A DNA stretch of 64,000 bases from Nymphaea colorata (GCF_008831285.2 NC_045138.2:1375143-1439142); one strand, 5' to 3'. Counted from the first letter of the stretch, positions 1 to 12,977 are shown. Notes: generated by a model not told the origin, from the letters alone. A program made the numbers and translations.

Positions 1-1560
1 ACCCTAACTTAACAAAATCAATGGAGAGAATAGAAGAAAATGAAGAAGAAAGTAAGAGAAAAAAGGGAAGAGTACTTGGACGAATCTCTCCTCTCTTCCT
101 TGGCTTCTCTCTCCTAGCTCCTTGGCTGCAGCACTTGATGGAATACCTCAAAATTTCGTCCTGGGAGGTTTATATAGAGGAGGAGGTGGGTTCAACCACC
201 TCCTTTAATTTTGCCTTAGAAGATTAATCAAGGCTTAGGGAGATGAAAATGGAATAAATGGAGTTTTAATGACTTTATTTACTCATTCTTATCCCAATTG
301 ACCTAGCTGACCAACATTGACCAAATTTTGGATGAAAATGCCCTTGCATAGGGTTTTGCCTTATTTGTTTGAAATCGAGCTTGTTAGGTTAAAACCTAGT
401 TATTAAGTTCCAAATACCATTGAATTATGATAATCCAACTTAAATTTGAATAAAATTTAAAAATTCTATCAAATTTGGCTCGAAAAGGGTATTTTCATCC
501 ATAATTTGATTGAGGAAGGATTTCAACTGAATCAGACTTTCGTTTGAAAAATTGAATTTTAAATTGGTATTTGTCTTATCTATTTGAAAAATCCAAATGT
601 TTATTTGCCTTTCATAAACCAATTTGAGCTCTGTAAGTTCAATTTGACCATAGAAGGGCAAAATTGTTCACATTGGTCAATTTCGACCAATTGACGAAAG
701 TCAAAGCTCATTTGTGAGTAGTTTGACTTTGTTTGAGGTAATTCGATAAATTTGAGCCAAGAAAGCTCTTAGTTGAGCTAAATTGTACTTTGACTGAGTT
801 TAGTCAAAGTGGGTTTGGTTCGGTCAAAGTCTATTTTCGTCCATTAATTGGATCGTGAGACAAACCTATTTTTTGGCCAAGCTGAGCTCATGTTGACTGA
901 GTCTAGCTAAGATTTGGGTGCACTAGGGTTGAACCTACTTGAATTAAGTGGGTTTGACAAGCCTAGTTATTGCTTTTCGAATATTGAAAACTCTTTAAAA
1001 ATGACCTAGTTAAAGAAGAGAGAGATGCATAAATGTTTCTCTTTTCCTAAGTTTTTAGTTATGATATCATTCATTTCTCCTTGAAAATTATTTTTTCATT
1101 TAATTGGGAGAAAATATTTATTTATTTATTTTTTTTAAATGGGGGGAGTGGCCCTGGGGGGCTCTTGACCACACGGGCTAGGTGGGGCCCACACGTGGGT
1201 CCCACATAGCATTCTAGACCGAATTAGATCCAATTTTTGGATCTAAGTCAAAATTTGAATTTTGCATTTGGATTTGGATTTCAAATCACATTTGCAATTG
1301 GATTTGGATTTCAAATCTTAATTTGGACATAGTTTGAACTCATAATCCTGCATTGGGATTTGTGTCACAACTTAAATTCATAATTCGAATCCAAATTATG
1401 TTTAGGTTTGAAATTGGTTTTGAAATTGCAAAATTTCACAATTCTTTTGAGAAATTTTCACATTGCTTCAATTTTGATGTGAAAAAATTTGGGGCACACT
1501 GCAATGGAGGATGACTTTGCAGTATTCAAATATTTTTTCTTTTTTATAATAAAAGTCAGA
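1..1560. other. Non-coding, repeat-like region rich in TTGAC motifs
   Basis: No believable gene is visible. The first 230 bases are purine-rich, and the next 900 are AT-rich and carry at least eight TTGAC/GTCAA words (for example near 300, 330, 680, 700, 725, 790 and 890). Around 1140-1210 there is a short GC-rich island with a near-palindrome centred on CACGTG. The look is that of an old LTR or other degenerate retroelement flank, but I see no paired repeat end in the window, so this is only a guess. Confidence 0.3.
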
Positions 1561-2182
1561 AAATTTTTGATAGAAAGAAATAGAATCACTGCTTACGGAC
1601 ATTAACTACTTAGATTTGGATCGGAGATAACATCAGCATAATTGAGTAATTTGGTTTATTAGTATCAGAGTCCTATTCAGATTTAGGTATACAAATACTA
1701 ATTATCCAAATTTTTTCATGTAATCTGATTCAGGTGTCCACAGAAATTGGGTATGAAATACGATAACAAACCTCCATCCAGTTTTCCTAATCAGATCTAG
1801 ATTTTCTTATTCAATCCAACCAGTCAAATCTGCATATGAATCAAAACATTAGTTTGTATCTTAGGGTGGACATCCCTAGCGATACCCCAATATAAAGATT
1901 CGAGTCACTCGTTGGAAGAAAAATCCAAACCATGTGACGCCCTCACACCATACTCCTCGTGCTGCAGTTAAACTTTACTGGATGCTCGTGGATCTTGTCT
2001 ATATCCTAACTACACTATGAGTAATCGTCTTTAACTATTAACTAGTGGGAAATTTAGGGCATAAATATTCCCGCTACGAGCTACACTTATTTGTTTTCTT
2101 TTATACGAGTCAAGTGAAGGGCAGATTATGCATGAAGTTACGAATGTGCTACGAGTGAGCGGATCTTGGCTGGAGTTCAGTT
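1561..2182. other. Intergenic, no gene seen
   Basis: AT-rich DNA with stop codons in all frames. A stretch near 1780-1860 loosely resembles 5230-5330 (both read 'CAATC..AACC', then 'AATCAAA(A)CATTAG'), suggesting a diverged duplicated repeat. Nothing else is recognisable. Confidence 0.3.
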
Positions 2183-2406
2183 AGACCTGGGAATCGGTCC
2201 AGCCCGGCTCGATAAGGAGTCGGGCTGTGGTCCATCCGATACCCAAAACCCAGGCCTGGACCTGGCCTAACACCCGAAACCTGGGCCCAGGCTTGGCCCG
2301 ACACCCAAAACCCAAGCTCAAATCTAGTTCAGCTCTGCCCGATTAAATTAAAAATTTGTTTTTTATGTAAAATATTATATAGATATAAATAATTATAATA
2401 AAATAT

Positions 2407-2445
<39 letters not shown>

Positions 2446-2580
2446 ATCAATGAAATTAATATTAAAAAATCTTATCGAGTCAAACAAGGCTTAGTCAGGC
2501 CCACCCGAGCTGGCCCCGATGCCTTTTTTTGGGCCCGAGTCAGGCTAGGTACCCAATCTGACACCCAGCCTTAAGTTCAA
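2183..2580. repeat. GGCCCG-edged repeat, copy 1
   Basis: GC-rich left part (CCTGGGCCCAGGCTTGGCCC region), an AT-rich core with a TA/GT microsatellite at 2407-2446, and a GC-rich right part in inverse sense ending near ACACCCAGCC. The same architecture and the core word ATTATAATAAAATATTATA recur in the other copies listed. It is probably a non-autonomous element or old retroelement piece; the class is unknown. Confidence 0.6.
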
Positions 2581-3126
2581 CTCTAGTTTGGCTCGGTTAT
2601 GTATTGTTTGGCTCAATTCATTTAAGCATGTATTACTTGATTCTCTCTTTTTTAATGAAAATGAAACCATGGAAAGAGTGTTAAAAATTCATAAAAAAAA
2701 ATTATCAGCATACAAAGATTAACAAACAGGGAAGACACGAGTCAACCCAAGTTTGAACTCGAACTCGACTCTTTTATAACTCATAACTCAAGCAAGTTCA
2801 AGTCGAGCTCAAGTTGAGCATACACAAACAAATTCAAGTCGAGTTCAAATTGGTTGGATTCATTGTATATCCAAGCAATATAACCACTGTGTGAGTGAAA
2901 CAGTGCATGTGATCACAGAGTCTTGTTGCAATTAACCTGTTCAGTCTTTATCTAAGTGACAGACCTCAACTGAATACTAACGACAACGACCACTTTGCAC
3001 ACCAAAAAATTTATATGTAAATTTTAAAAATTTTAATTTAGCATATATAAAAATTCTGAAAGTTTTTATTACAGCTCCTGTTAAAATTATGAAACTATAG
3101 TTTGATCTGTGCAACGAAAAATTACT

Positions 3127-3450
3127 GGCTCCACCTAAGCCTGCTTATCGGGCCGACCCAACACTTAAAACCCGAGCCCGATTCTGGCCCGATTAAAACT
3201 AAAAAATATGTATATTAATATAAAATAATATATATATAAATAATTAATTATAATAAAATATTATAAATATATAAAAAACAATAAAATTAATATTTAAAAA
3301 AATCTTATCGGGTCGAACCGGGCTTAGTCTGGCCTACCCGTGCCAGTCCACTAAGTTATCGGGTCAATCCGGAGCCTTTTTTTCCAGCCCAAGTCAAGCC
3401 AAGTACTGGGTACGTGACCCAACGCCCAGGCTTAGCTCCACTTGATATCG
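3127..3450. repeat. GGCCCG-edged repeat, copy 2
   Basis: Starts near CTAAGCCTGCTTATCGGGCC, has an AT-rich core with the same ATTATAATAAAATATTATA word as copy 1, and ends near CAACGCCCAGGCTTAGC. The two GC-rich ends are loosely complementary to each other. Confidence 0.6.
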
Positions 3451-3596
3451 GCACACACATGACGAGCGGTCTGCTGTCCTACAAATGATTTAGCATACCA
3501 CCATCTAGTTCTTCCTTTGATGCCATTGACTTCAACTGAACCCTTGTTTTCTGAATTTAAACATCTTGAAAGACTGTTTCTCAGATTTAGTTCTAG

Positions 3597-3800
3597 ATGC
3601 ATCTTCTATGATAATTTCATAAGAAAAGATCCAAATTTTTTATTATGAACCTTAACCAACTAACTAAATTATAATGTGGAATTAATTAGCTTAAGACAAA
3701 ATGGACTTGATAATTCATACCACCAAAGGGGAAATTAAATAAAATAAGACGACTACAATCTCATAAATGTGTCACAGTTTGAATATTAATCTCTTTCTCC
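3597..3800 (+). repeat. Diverged direct duplication, left copy
   Basis: This stretch and 5606-5800 align by eye over about 190 bases with many differences. Both contain 'GATCCAAATTTTTT' or a close form, 'AATTAATTAGCT(T/C)AAGACAAAAT', 'TTGATAATTCATA' and 'AATCTC.TA'. No coding content. Confidence 0.5.
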
Positions 3801-3859
3801 GTTATCTAAAACATGAGAATACATTATTGTTGCCAACGGCGTAGATACCAGACCACGGG

Positions 3860-3952
3860 GATATATATATATATATATATATATAGTGTTTGGTACATAC
3901 CGAACCACTTGGGTAAGAAATAGAAACCATATAAACACTAATTTAATATAAA

Positions 3953-4007
<55 letters not shown>

Positions 4008-4085
4008 TGGTAGATACCAACCATTGAGTAAGGGATAAAAACCATATAAATGCTAATTTAATATAAATCATGCTTTAGTTTAAGT
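3860..4085 (+). repeat. Two copies of a TA-array-linked repeat
   Basis: A unit of about 70 bases (3884-3955 and 4009-4075) reads 'TTGGTA.ATACC', then 'GGGTAAG', then 'AAACCATATAAA.(A/G)CTAATTTAATATAAATC'. Each copy is preceded by a TA microsatellite (3862-3885 and 3959-4008). The same word reappears inverted at 63245-63290, also next to microsatellite DNA. The association with TA arrays recalls plant MITEs that sit inside TA microsatellites; that link is inference. Confidence 0.6.
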
Positions 4086-4727
4086 ATTTTTGTAAAAAAA
4101 ATCTTTTTACTATCCAAATTTTGATGTTGTATGAACAGTTCATTTTTTTATTATTAAAAAACATTATTTAAGAAAAAAAACTACTAACTTAAAGTCTGTT
4201 TCTCACCAAATTACTCTTAAATCATATCCATAACCATAAGGTTAGATTGCAAAAAAATAATAATAATAACAATAGCTGATTTTAAGGGGTCTGTTTTTTT
4301 TTTCTGTCTAGTTTTTACCAATCTCTCTTTTTCTCTCTCTCCCTATATATATATATATATATATTACAACACAAATTTAATCCCAATAAAACAACACCTG
4401 AATGGGCAGATGCACTTGTCTGTGTGAAAGTGCATGAATATAGGTTGAATTGACGACAGCTAAATGCATAGTGATTGAAAATGACAAGACGCTCAAACCA
4501 GATGTGACCTATTTGCTGCCCATCTTATGCTTACCCAGCCATCCGCAGCTGCCCCAAAACGGTTGGCTGGAACAGAGCATGCACTCGCTGGAGAAATTTG
4601 GATTCTATAATTTAACAACATATGTTTTTTATTTTTTATTGAGTAGGAGGTTGACAATTTATTAAGATTGGGACCTCCTGGGTCGTGGGTGCTGATACTC
4701 TCCAGGTTCGTTCGAGCCCAAGGCACC
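4086..4727. other. Intergenic, no gene seen
   Basis: AT-rich, with homopolymer runs and a TA array at 4346-4366. Short open frames here have no recognisable domain. Around 4700 'GTTCGTTCGAGCCC' gives a weak pol III B-box look without a tRNA fold. Confidence 0.4.
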
Positions 4728-5135
4728 ATACCGGCTCGAAATGTTATCGGGCTGGTCAGATGGGCCCAATAAGCTCACCCGATAATAATTTTTAATGTAT
4801 ATTTTATTATTTTTAATATATAATTATTGTATTTTATTATATTTTAAATATTTATATATTATTTTATATTAAAATATATATTTTATAATTTAAATTGATT
4901 TGGCTCGAATCGGGCTCAAACTTGGGCCCAGATTTTGGGTGTCAAGCCAGGCTCGAGCCTAGGTTTCAGGTCTCGGGCCAAAATGGCGTAGCTGCATTTA
5001 AATAAAAATCTTAAATATTTATTCTTATATATATATATATATATAAGTGCTCCACCAAATTTGAGTTTGTTTAAACAAGTATCCCTCCAGCTAATTTTTT
5101 CCTGTGTCGGCTGGCCCAAGCCCAACTTTTTATCG
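4728..5135. repeat. GGCCCG-edged repeat, copy 3 (inverted)
   Basis: GC-rich left end (TTATCGGGCTGGTC), an AT-rich core near 4785-4900 that matches the complement of the copy 1 and 2 cores, and a GC-rich right end (CGGGCTC, GGGCCCAG, TCGGGCC). A second short GC-rich edge follows near 5105-5145. Confidence 0.5.
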
Positions 5136-5605
5136 AATCGGCTTACAATTTATCATTCGAAAAAAAAAAAAAAAAAAAGACCTGGAGCTCTTCATTGAAA
5201 TTGGATATCCAGTCCAAATTGAAAAGAAAATCATACAACAAATTCATATCCAATTTACTAAACCAATCTAAAATTTTCTTACAAAACCTTAGTAGTCGAA
5301 TCTGAAAATGAATCAAACATTAGATTATGTTTGCACCACCCAAACCCAAAGAGAAATTAAACTTTTGTATTAGTTCTACATGGATCCTATTCAAATCCAG
5401 TTGCTACTTTAAACACTGAAGTTCTTTTATATTATTTTTAAGAGTTGTGTGCCATGGACGTGATTTTTTATATTATTTTAAAACTTGTTTTTATTCAATA
5501 AATCCTACACATCACATTAATTTATGTTGGTTTTTTTTACCATTGAAGCCGGCAGATTCTAGGCACATAAATTAAAAATGTGTTTGAATGACAGTTTTTT
5601 TAACT

Positions 5606-5800
5606 TTCATGAAATTCCCGAAAAAAATCCAAATTTTTTTAGTATAAATGCTAATCAACTCACGAAATAATACATAATTAATTAGCTCAAGACAAAATCG
5701 CTTTGATAATTCATAACACATAAAACAAAGAAGATCAAATAAATTAATCGCAATCTCTTAGCTGCTCTACAATTTTAATCATCTTTTATTCATGGTATCT
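5606..5800 (+). repeat. Diverged direct duplication, right copy
   Basis: Partner of 3597-3800, about 2 kb away in the same orientation. Shared words are 'ATCCAAATTTTTTT', 'AATTAATTAGCTCAAGACAAAAT' in shortened form, and 'TTGATAATTCATAACA'. Confidence 0.5.
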
Positions 5801-5950
5801 TCAAATTGATAACAACGTGATGCATTTAATTTACGACAACGATCTCAATTATAATGCTTAATCTTCATTATGGTGCTCAAAAAAGCTAGAGAGAGAAAGA
5901 AAGAACTGACAAAGAAATTTACCGACGACAAAACTTTGGAGACTAGGCAT

Positions 5951-6137
5951 CAGGGGCCGAGCCAAAAGGGCTTGCATGGGCCGTGACCCCACCTTAGAAT
6001 TTTTTTAATTTACATATAAATTTTGGAAGATTTCACTTGTTTCGTATAAAAATTTTGAAAAACGATATTTCAAACCATTTTAAAATTTTAAAGCTTTAAT
6101 TTAGCTTTTTCATGAAAATTTTTTGCCGCTGCCCCTG
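5951..6137. mobile_element. Small CAGGGGC-ended hAT-like MITE
   Basis: Begins CAGGGGCCGAGCC and ends GCCGCTGCCCCTG, so the outer seven bases are inverted repeats of the CAGGG type common in hAT elements. The interior is AT-rich and resembles 2995-3120 (TTTACATATAAATTTT). An 8-bp target duplication is not clear, so the element is either old or only a fragment. Confidence 0.45.
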
Positions 6138-7478
<1,341 letters not shown>

Positions 7479-8420
7479 ATTTGAATTGAGTATTTATTAT
7501 GTTGTCGCTATCTTTTGACAAACAAATAGGATAAGGTCGGTCATAAATTCACGTGAGCTTGTTTCCTCACTCATCTAGCAACAGCTGAGCTGACCAAAAA
7601 CCTGTCGCCAAGAAAACAATTATAATTAACAATATAATAACAACAATTAAAAATACATCCCGCTGGATTTAAGATCATCCTTTTGGCAGTCAAAGAAGAA
7701 AAACATGTAGAATTTTGTGCTTCAAACGCGACGATCGACATTGGACTGCTCTTTCATGATACTCATAAACGGGAATATCGATCGCCATTCCTCTAAACGC
7801 TACCTGAATTGATGTTCCGTGTGTTCTCGAGAGAGATTCATGGCGGATTTTGGGCACCAATTCATTTCTTTTATATTTCCCATGATGAAGCATATGAGAG
7901 GTTCCTAATCCTATGTCTTTTTACTGTTTTCTCTATTTTGTTTTAAGTCTTCTATTGAGGTTTAGGTAGACACTCATTAATTAAATTGACTAAATTTTGC
8001 ATGTCGGGAATCGAACTCTTGACCTCTTTAAGTCAAAGTTGTTAGGGCAGCTTGATTTTATTTGAATTAGCTTAGTTTCGTTAATACCAAAATTGGAAAT
8101 GCTACTTTGAATTTTTATTAGTGCTAGAAAGCTGTGCAAGAAAAGTAAGTATATTTGTGAAAAATAGATAATTCCGTAGCTTAATTGTTGTGTTGAGGGA
8201 AATCCACTTATAAATATATGTAAAAAAAATGCTTGTATTTTTCTATGTATCATTTATTGGAGATGCAAAAAAAAGAAGTATATTTTTGTGTTACCGAAGA
8301 TTAATTGCAATATATTTCCAATATCACTAAACGGACTGTCCTGTTTAGCGGGTTCTTGTTTGCTCCATCTCTCATCAAAACAGGTCCAAAATTAATAAAG
8401 TGATGAAAAAATGGGTTACA
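7479..8420. other. Intergenic, no gene seen
   Basis: No domain is recognisable on either strand. On the minus strand around 8000-8030 there is a GAGTTCGATTCCC word with a tRNA-like B-box sequence, but no cloverleaf or A box could be built, so at best it is a SINE remnant. Confidence 0.35.
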
Positions 8421-8423
8421 TTA

Positions 8424-8979
8424 AAGGTCGTTTGGTAGGAGGAACACTTTGAATGTTTTGCATGAATCTACTCCAAATATTAAGATAAATTCATGGAATA
8501 CTTGAACTATTGTTCCCTAAATATGTACTAATTTATGGAGCAGTTTAAGAAACACTTTGTGAGTGTTTCTATGAACGTGCTCCAATATTAAGGTGAATTC
8601 ATAGAACATTTGAACTATTGTTCTTTGAATATACTCTAATCTATAGAGTAGTTCAAGGAACACTTCATGCATGTTACCATGAACCTACTCCAAATATTAA
8701 GGTAAATTCATGGAACACTTGAACTATTACTTATGGAGCAGTTAAGGAACATTTAGTGAGTGTCCCCGTGAAGCTACTCCAAATATCAAGGTAAATTCAT
8801 TAAAAAACTTGAACTATTATTTCCTGAATATGTTCTAATCTATGGAACTCTTCAAGGAACATTTTTCCTGAGTGTAAATTCATGAAACACTTGAGCTATT
8901 GTTTAAACCTAAATATGCTCTAATCTGTGGAGCAGTTCAAGGAACACCCACAAGAGAGTTCCTTTTGCCAAACGACCTT
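8424..8979. mobile_element. Tourist/Harbinger-like MITE with internal tandem repeats
   Basis: The left end AAGGTCGTTTGGTAGGAGGA is matched by an inverted right end (TCCTTTTGCCAAACGACCTT), giving terminal inverted repeats of about 25 bases with few mismatches. The trinucleotide TTA flanks both sides directly (8421-8423 and 8980-8982), as in the 3-bp target duplications of PIF/Harbinger elements. The interior has no open frame. It is made of about five units of 85-110 bases, each with 'AAATTCATGGAACACTTGAA' or a variant and a 'GGAGCAGTTCAAGGAACA' variant. Such elements are moved by a transposase in trans. The class rests on the target-site length and is inference. Confidence 0.75.
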
Positions 8980-8982
8980 TTA

Positions 8983-10289
8983 GGAATTAGACTTTTCTCA
9001 GTTCATACTATGTATTCAAACTCAAGATTTGACTTAGGTATTCAAACTCAAGATTTGAAGTCAGATGTTAAAAGCTGTTCCTGCTCGTTCCTAACTTTCT
9101 AAAGCTATTGCAAACCTGCCAATTAAAAGTTTATGATTAGATTCCTCAGACGGAATGGGAATACTTATCCCTTGAAACTTGGGATAGTTTATCACAAGAC
9201 TCTCATCAAATATGCCCAATCGGGTTGCAAGTGGTTCGGATCTGGTCTGAGAGTAGGATGTTGTCTGCCAAGGCTGAGAAAATAGCTAAAAAAAACTGGT
9301 AAGTTAAATGTTTACCATAATTGCACCATATTTCTTATAAAAAAAACATGGTACTATTGAAAGACGTGCACTATAAAAGCATGTTTGTATATAAAAACAT
9401 GTATTATGGTAAATAACATTGTAATAATCATTGATTAGAGCGCGAAAAATATACAACCCTTCAAAGGTGCATCACTTTGGGTATTCCGGCCATTTGTTTA
9501 ATCGATATAAATTGTGATTCAGATCTTGTAGATATTCTGATGTGCACGTTAATGCATTTTGTTACTGGATCCGTCTAAAACTTTGTTGATTGTGTGACAG
9601 CTAAGCCCATCCCACTATATGTATTAATTCCTTTTCAGGTGAGCGGGCGGCTAATCCCAATGTCCGAGTGAAGCTGAAAGCCTCTTCTTTTTCTCTCATC
9701 CTCCCAAAGTCTATGGCTACTTTTGGTGTCTTAGAGTGATGTTTCTGTTGTGCTTGTAGTTTCATATTTGTGTCGGGTTGACACCACAAAAGTAATTTAA
9801 AAAATTTCATGCAGCCTAAAAAGGCCTTCCTAGTGAAAATTTCATAGTGCCACCCCTAACCCAAACAACATACTATTTTGCAGGACACGTGCAGTTCGCC
9901 TAGTAGTGAAACCGCGGTGTGGATGTTGTGGGCAATTGTCACACCAGCCCACAAATTTGCTTTGTTTATGCATTAGTACTTCATTTTTTTTTTTCTACAT
10001 AAGAGTACAAAATTTAAACTATTAGTGTCTCTTAAGCATAAATTTGTTGCTCTGCCACTAAGAGAGCTCACCGCGGCCATGTTGGCAAAATAAGTCAAGC
10101 TCAAACCAACTCGGTTTGCGTGATTAATCTTTAATGTAATGAGATTGTATATAGAGTAGTGTTGATTAATTATATTTAATGATAGGTAGCCAGCATCCAT
10201 TTTGAATCCTCAGGGCGTCAACCACATGTTCTGCAAACAAGATGAGGGAAGGGGGGGTGGGAGGGTAGAGGGCTCCAATATATATGTGG
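8983..10289. other. Intergenic, no gene seen
   Basis: No family resemblance in the short open frames. The minus-strand frames at 9601-9810 and 9973-10200 lack conserved motifs or a gene context. Confidence 0.35.
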
Positions 10290-10687
10290 GGATGTCAATA
10301 TATTCGATTCGAATTGAATATCCGACCAATCCGATCCGAAAAAATCAGATATGGAAACAATTAATATCCAATTAAAAAATCGGATTGGATTCGCATTCAG
10401 ATATACATAAATATTTGATCGGATACAGATACAGATTCAGATCAGATTCTGTTTTAGACAAATATCCAATATCTAATGCTATTAAATTTTGAAAATTAGA
10501 AAAATTCAGTTAAAAATTTGAATTTGGATATAAATATAAAAATTGGATTTGGATTGTAAAATTAGATTTCGGATTCGGATTTGGATATGACTTTTCTTTA
10601 TTCGAATTAGAATCCAAACATATGAATATATGAAAAATCAGATATGATTAAGGATATATCCGATTTGAATCTGATTCGTTGACATCC
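10290..10687. mobile_element. GGATGTCAA-ended inverted-repeat element
   Basis: Starts GGATGTCAATATATTCGATT and ends with the inverted form (GATTCGTTGACATCC). The match continues loosely inward (ATTCGAATTGAATATCC against GGATATATCCGATTTGAAT). The interior is a degenerate run of ATCCGAAT/GATTCGGAT words, no open frame. It is MITE-like; the exact target duplication is unclear. Confidence 0.6.
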
Positions 10688-12500
10688 TTATATGCTGAAA
10701 TATATGAGAAGTGTTACCCTGAAACATCGAAAGGAGGCCTGGTACCCTAGAGAGGTTGAAGAAAGGGTGGAGGCCTAGGTCCTTTTATTTGGTAGTAAGA
10801 TGAAATAATCTTTTCATTCATCATCACACCAACTAATCCAAAAACTTGAAAATCTAAAGCCATGGTTTCGTCAAAGTAAATTGGAGCTTTTTGGCTGTGC
10901 CTTTTGGCCATGACACAAGACTTATGAAGCTAGGATCCAAAATAAAGGTCTTCCAATGAAACTATACACAGTTTCTTGTAGGGCCCTTGCTATAAAAAAG
11001 ATGTATCAAGTAGCAAAAAGCATGAGATCACAATCTTCCTTTGCTCTGAAGATTTTGATGGTTGGCCGGTTTCCCTTCAGATAATGTCGTTATTGGATCC
11101 AACACATCATGTGTTGGATTCCTGTTCCAGTTCCACGTATGGCCATCTAGTCCAAAATCAAACACGCATTTGGATCCAGATCCAAATTCAGTTCCATCTT
11201 CTTAATTAGATGTGAAACCAATTGAAAATTATCGTTATCATTAATCAGCCAGTTGGTTATAATTCTCCCTCTCCTCCCTCTCTCTCATAAAAATCGGTGC
11301 GGAGGGAAATCACGAAGCTGCCGGTTCGGTGAATCGGCTGCTTCAATAATTCCTCTGCGACATATATTTAAAAACAATATATATTTTAAGGTTATAAAGT
11401 AAATAAAATTTATTAAAAACGAGATATTTTTTAAAATTAATAAAAAATGACATGTTGTATTTGTGAATTATTGTGAATTATTCGATAGACCTGAGTCAGC
11501 TCGACCCGGCCCGGCCCAATAAGAGCGGAGTCCGAGCCGGCCGATCTCTCAAAGTTTAAGGCTGATTTAGGAGGGAACCAACAATCTCTGTTGGCCATGA
11601 ATTCGATTTGAACATAAAATTTAGAACAAATCCCTTCAAGTAAATTAGGTTAAATAGTTCAAAATAAGGTGTCATTCTGGAACCAGATCTGCACAGACAC
11701 ACTGTGGCAGGCTATCAAAGCTCAGTTAAGTTCCCCCTCCGTGAGGAAAAGTTTTCCCTCTTACGTGGAAAAGTGAATCAGCCAAACAGTAAAACCACAG
11801 TTTGAAGCATTGACTGACCAGTGAATTAAATTTGCTTCGGCTGGTAGTTGGTTGTGCTGTTCCTCGAGGTCCAAGACGACAGCCATTATATTATATCTCT
11901 TTCTCTTTCTCTCACGCAGTGAAACAGCATGGTGGTAGCATGGGGGAGAGAGAAAGATGAGGGTACATGATTACGTACAACTGCGATGAAGCTTTTCTTC
12001 TGGTTTAGAGAGAGAAAGTCCGGGAGTAGACACTGATTGAACCACGATTCACCACTTGCCGTCTACATATTTAAGGATCCGTTTCTCCTGTCTGTGATGT
12101 TTTGCGAAGCAACTGGAAGGTGCCCATCTGCAGGGCCATGGCAGGATGATGCCACAGTGAAACTAACTCTGTGTTGAGCGCGTACCGGAAAGTTGACTGG
12201 TTCTGCCACCCCTTTCTTGACCATGACCAATGGCAGACTTTAAAAGCAAGTGAAAAAGATCATAACTTTTTACCTGCAGTCGAGTCTTTTTCTCTGCTGT
12301 TGCATCATGCAAGCATGCAGAATTGAAAAGCGGAGCAGAAGCAAATGCAGCAATACTGTCCTCTTCTTCCCAGATGCTTTAAAAAGATATCAGAACGCAG
12401 AGGAAAGAGAAAGAGATGGTACAACTGTAGATAGAGTCATAGAGCACAGTGGGCCAATCCCCATACTTGCTGTTCTCTCTCTCTCTCTCTCTCCTCCCCC
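10688..12500. other. Intergenic and distal promoter of the receptor kinase
   Basis: No gene is seen. At 11360-11560 lies another partial GGCCCG-edged repeat (AT-rich left part, then CTCGACCCGGCCCGGCCC). CT runs begin from about 11900 and 12475, typical of the pyrimidine-rich promoters of plant genes. Confidence 0.4.
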
Positions 12501-12511
12501 GTTGTCTGTGC

Positions 12512-12518
12512 TATAAAA
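12512..12518 (+). promoter_or_regulatory. Candidate TATA box 1 of the receptor kinase gene
   Basis: TATAAAA just downstream of a CT-rich stretch. If used, transcription would start near 12545 and give a leader of about 445 nt. Confidence 0.45.
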
Positions 12519-12579
12519 ATTAGATAGTGGCGGTGAATGTCCTCTCCCCTTCTCTCCACACACACTCTCTCTGAGGGTC

Positions 12580-12586
12580 TATAAAA
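12580..12586 (+). promoter_or_regulatory. Candidate TATA box 2 of the receptor kinase gene
   Basis: TATAAAA after a pyrimidine-rich patch (12540-12572). It would place the start near 12612 with a leader of about 375 nt. It is the nearer of two candidates. Confidence 0.5.
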
Positions 12587-12668
12587 CTGGAAGATTCAGA
12601 GGCAACACAGAGGGATTGATTGTAGGATCCCATACTTGCAGTTAATTCTCTCACCTATCTCCCTCGAA

Positions 12669-12746
12669 ATGACTTGCACAGATAAGGTGAGAGGGACGTG
12701 AGTCTCTCTCTTTCTCTCTGTCTTGTGCCTTTGAATGACAATGTAG
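12669..12746 (+). promoter_or_regulatory. Upstream ORFs in the receptor kinase leader
   Basis: Downstream of both TATA candidates the leader has an ATG at 12669 opening a 10-codon ORF (stop 12699-12701). A second ATG at 12735 runs ATG-ACA-ATG-TAG, so the ATG at 12741 is followed directly by a stop codon. AUG-stop elements can stall or reset ribosomes in plants. Whether this one does is inference, and AAG/GTGAGA at 12686 is a possible leader splice donor that could remove both. Confidence 0.4.
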
Positions 12747-12904
12747 AAAGCAGGAGAACCAAAGCAAAACAAGTCTCCTTCTTTTGCTCTATTTGCCGTA
12801 GAGTTCAGTGCAGAAGAAGAACGAAAAGTGGTGCAGCTGTACTTGCTACTCTCTCTCTGCGTTTTCCGTGGAGTTGCAGTGCAGAAGAAGCCATTAGAAC
12901 AGCA

Positions 12905-12907
<3 letters not shown>

Positions 12908-12975
<68 letters not shown>
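12908..12975 (+). repeat. (CT)n array in the 5' leader of the receptor kinase
   Basis: About 68 bases of uninterrupted CT, ending 13 bases before the start codon. It generates long shadow frames of Ser-Leu and Arg-Glu repeats that are not genes. Confidence 0.95.

Positions 12976-12977
<2 letters not shown>

Noticed and set aside
7990..8030. Possible tRNA or SINE on the minus strand (GAGTTCGATTCCC)
   Set aside because: Only a B-box-like word is present. No A box, acceptor stem or anticodon arm could be formed.
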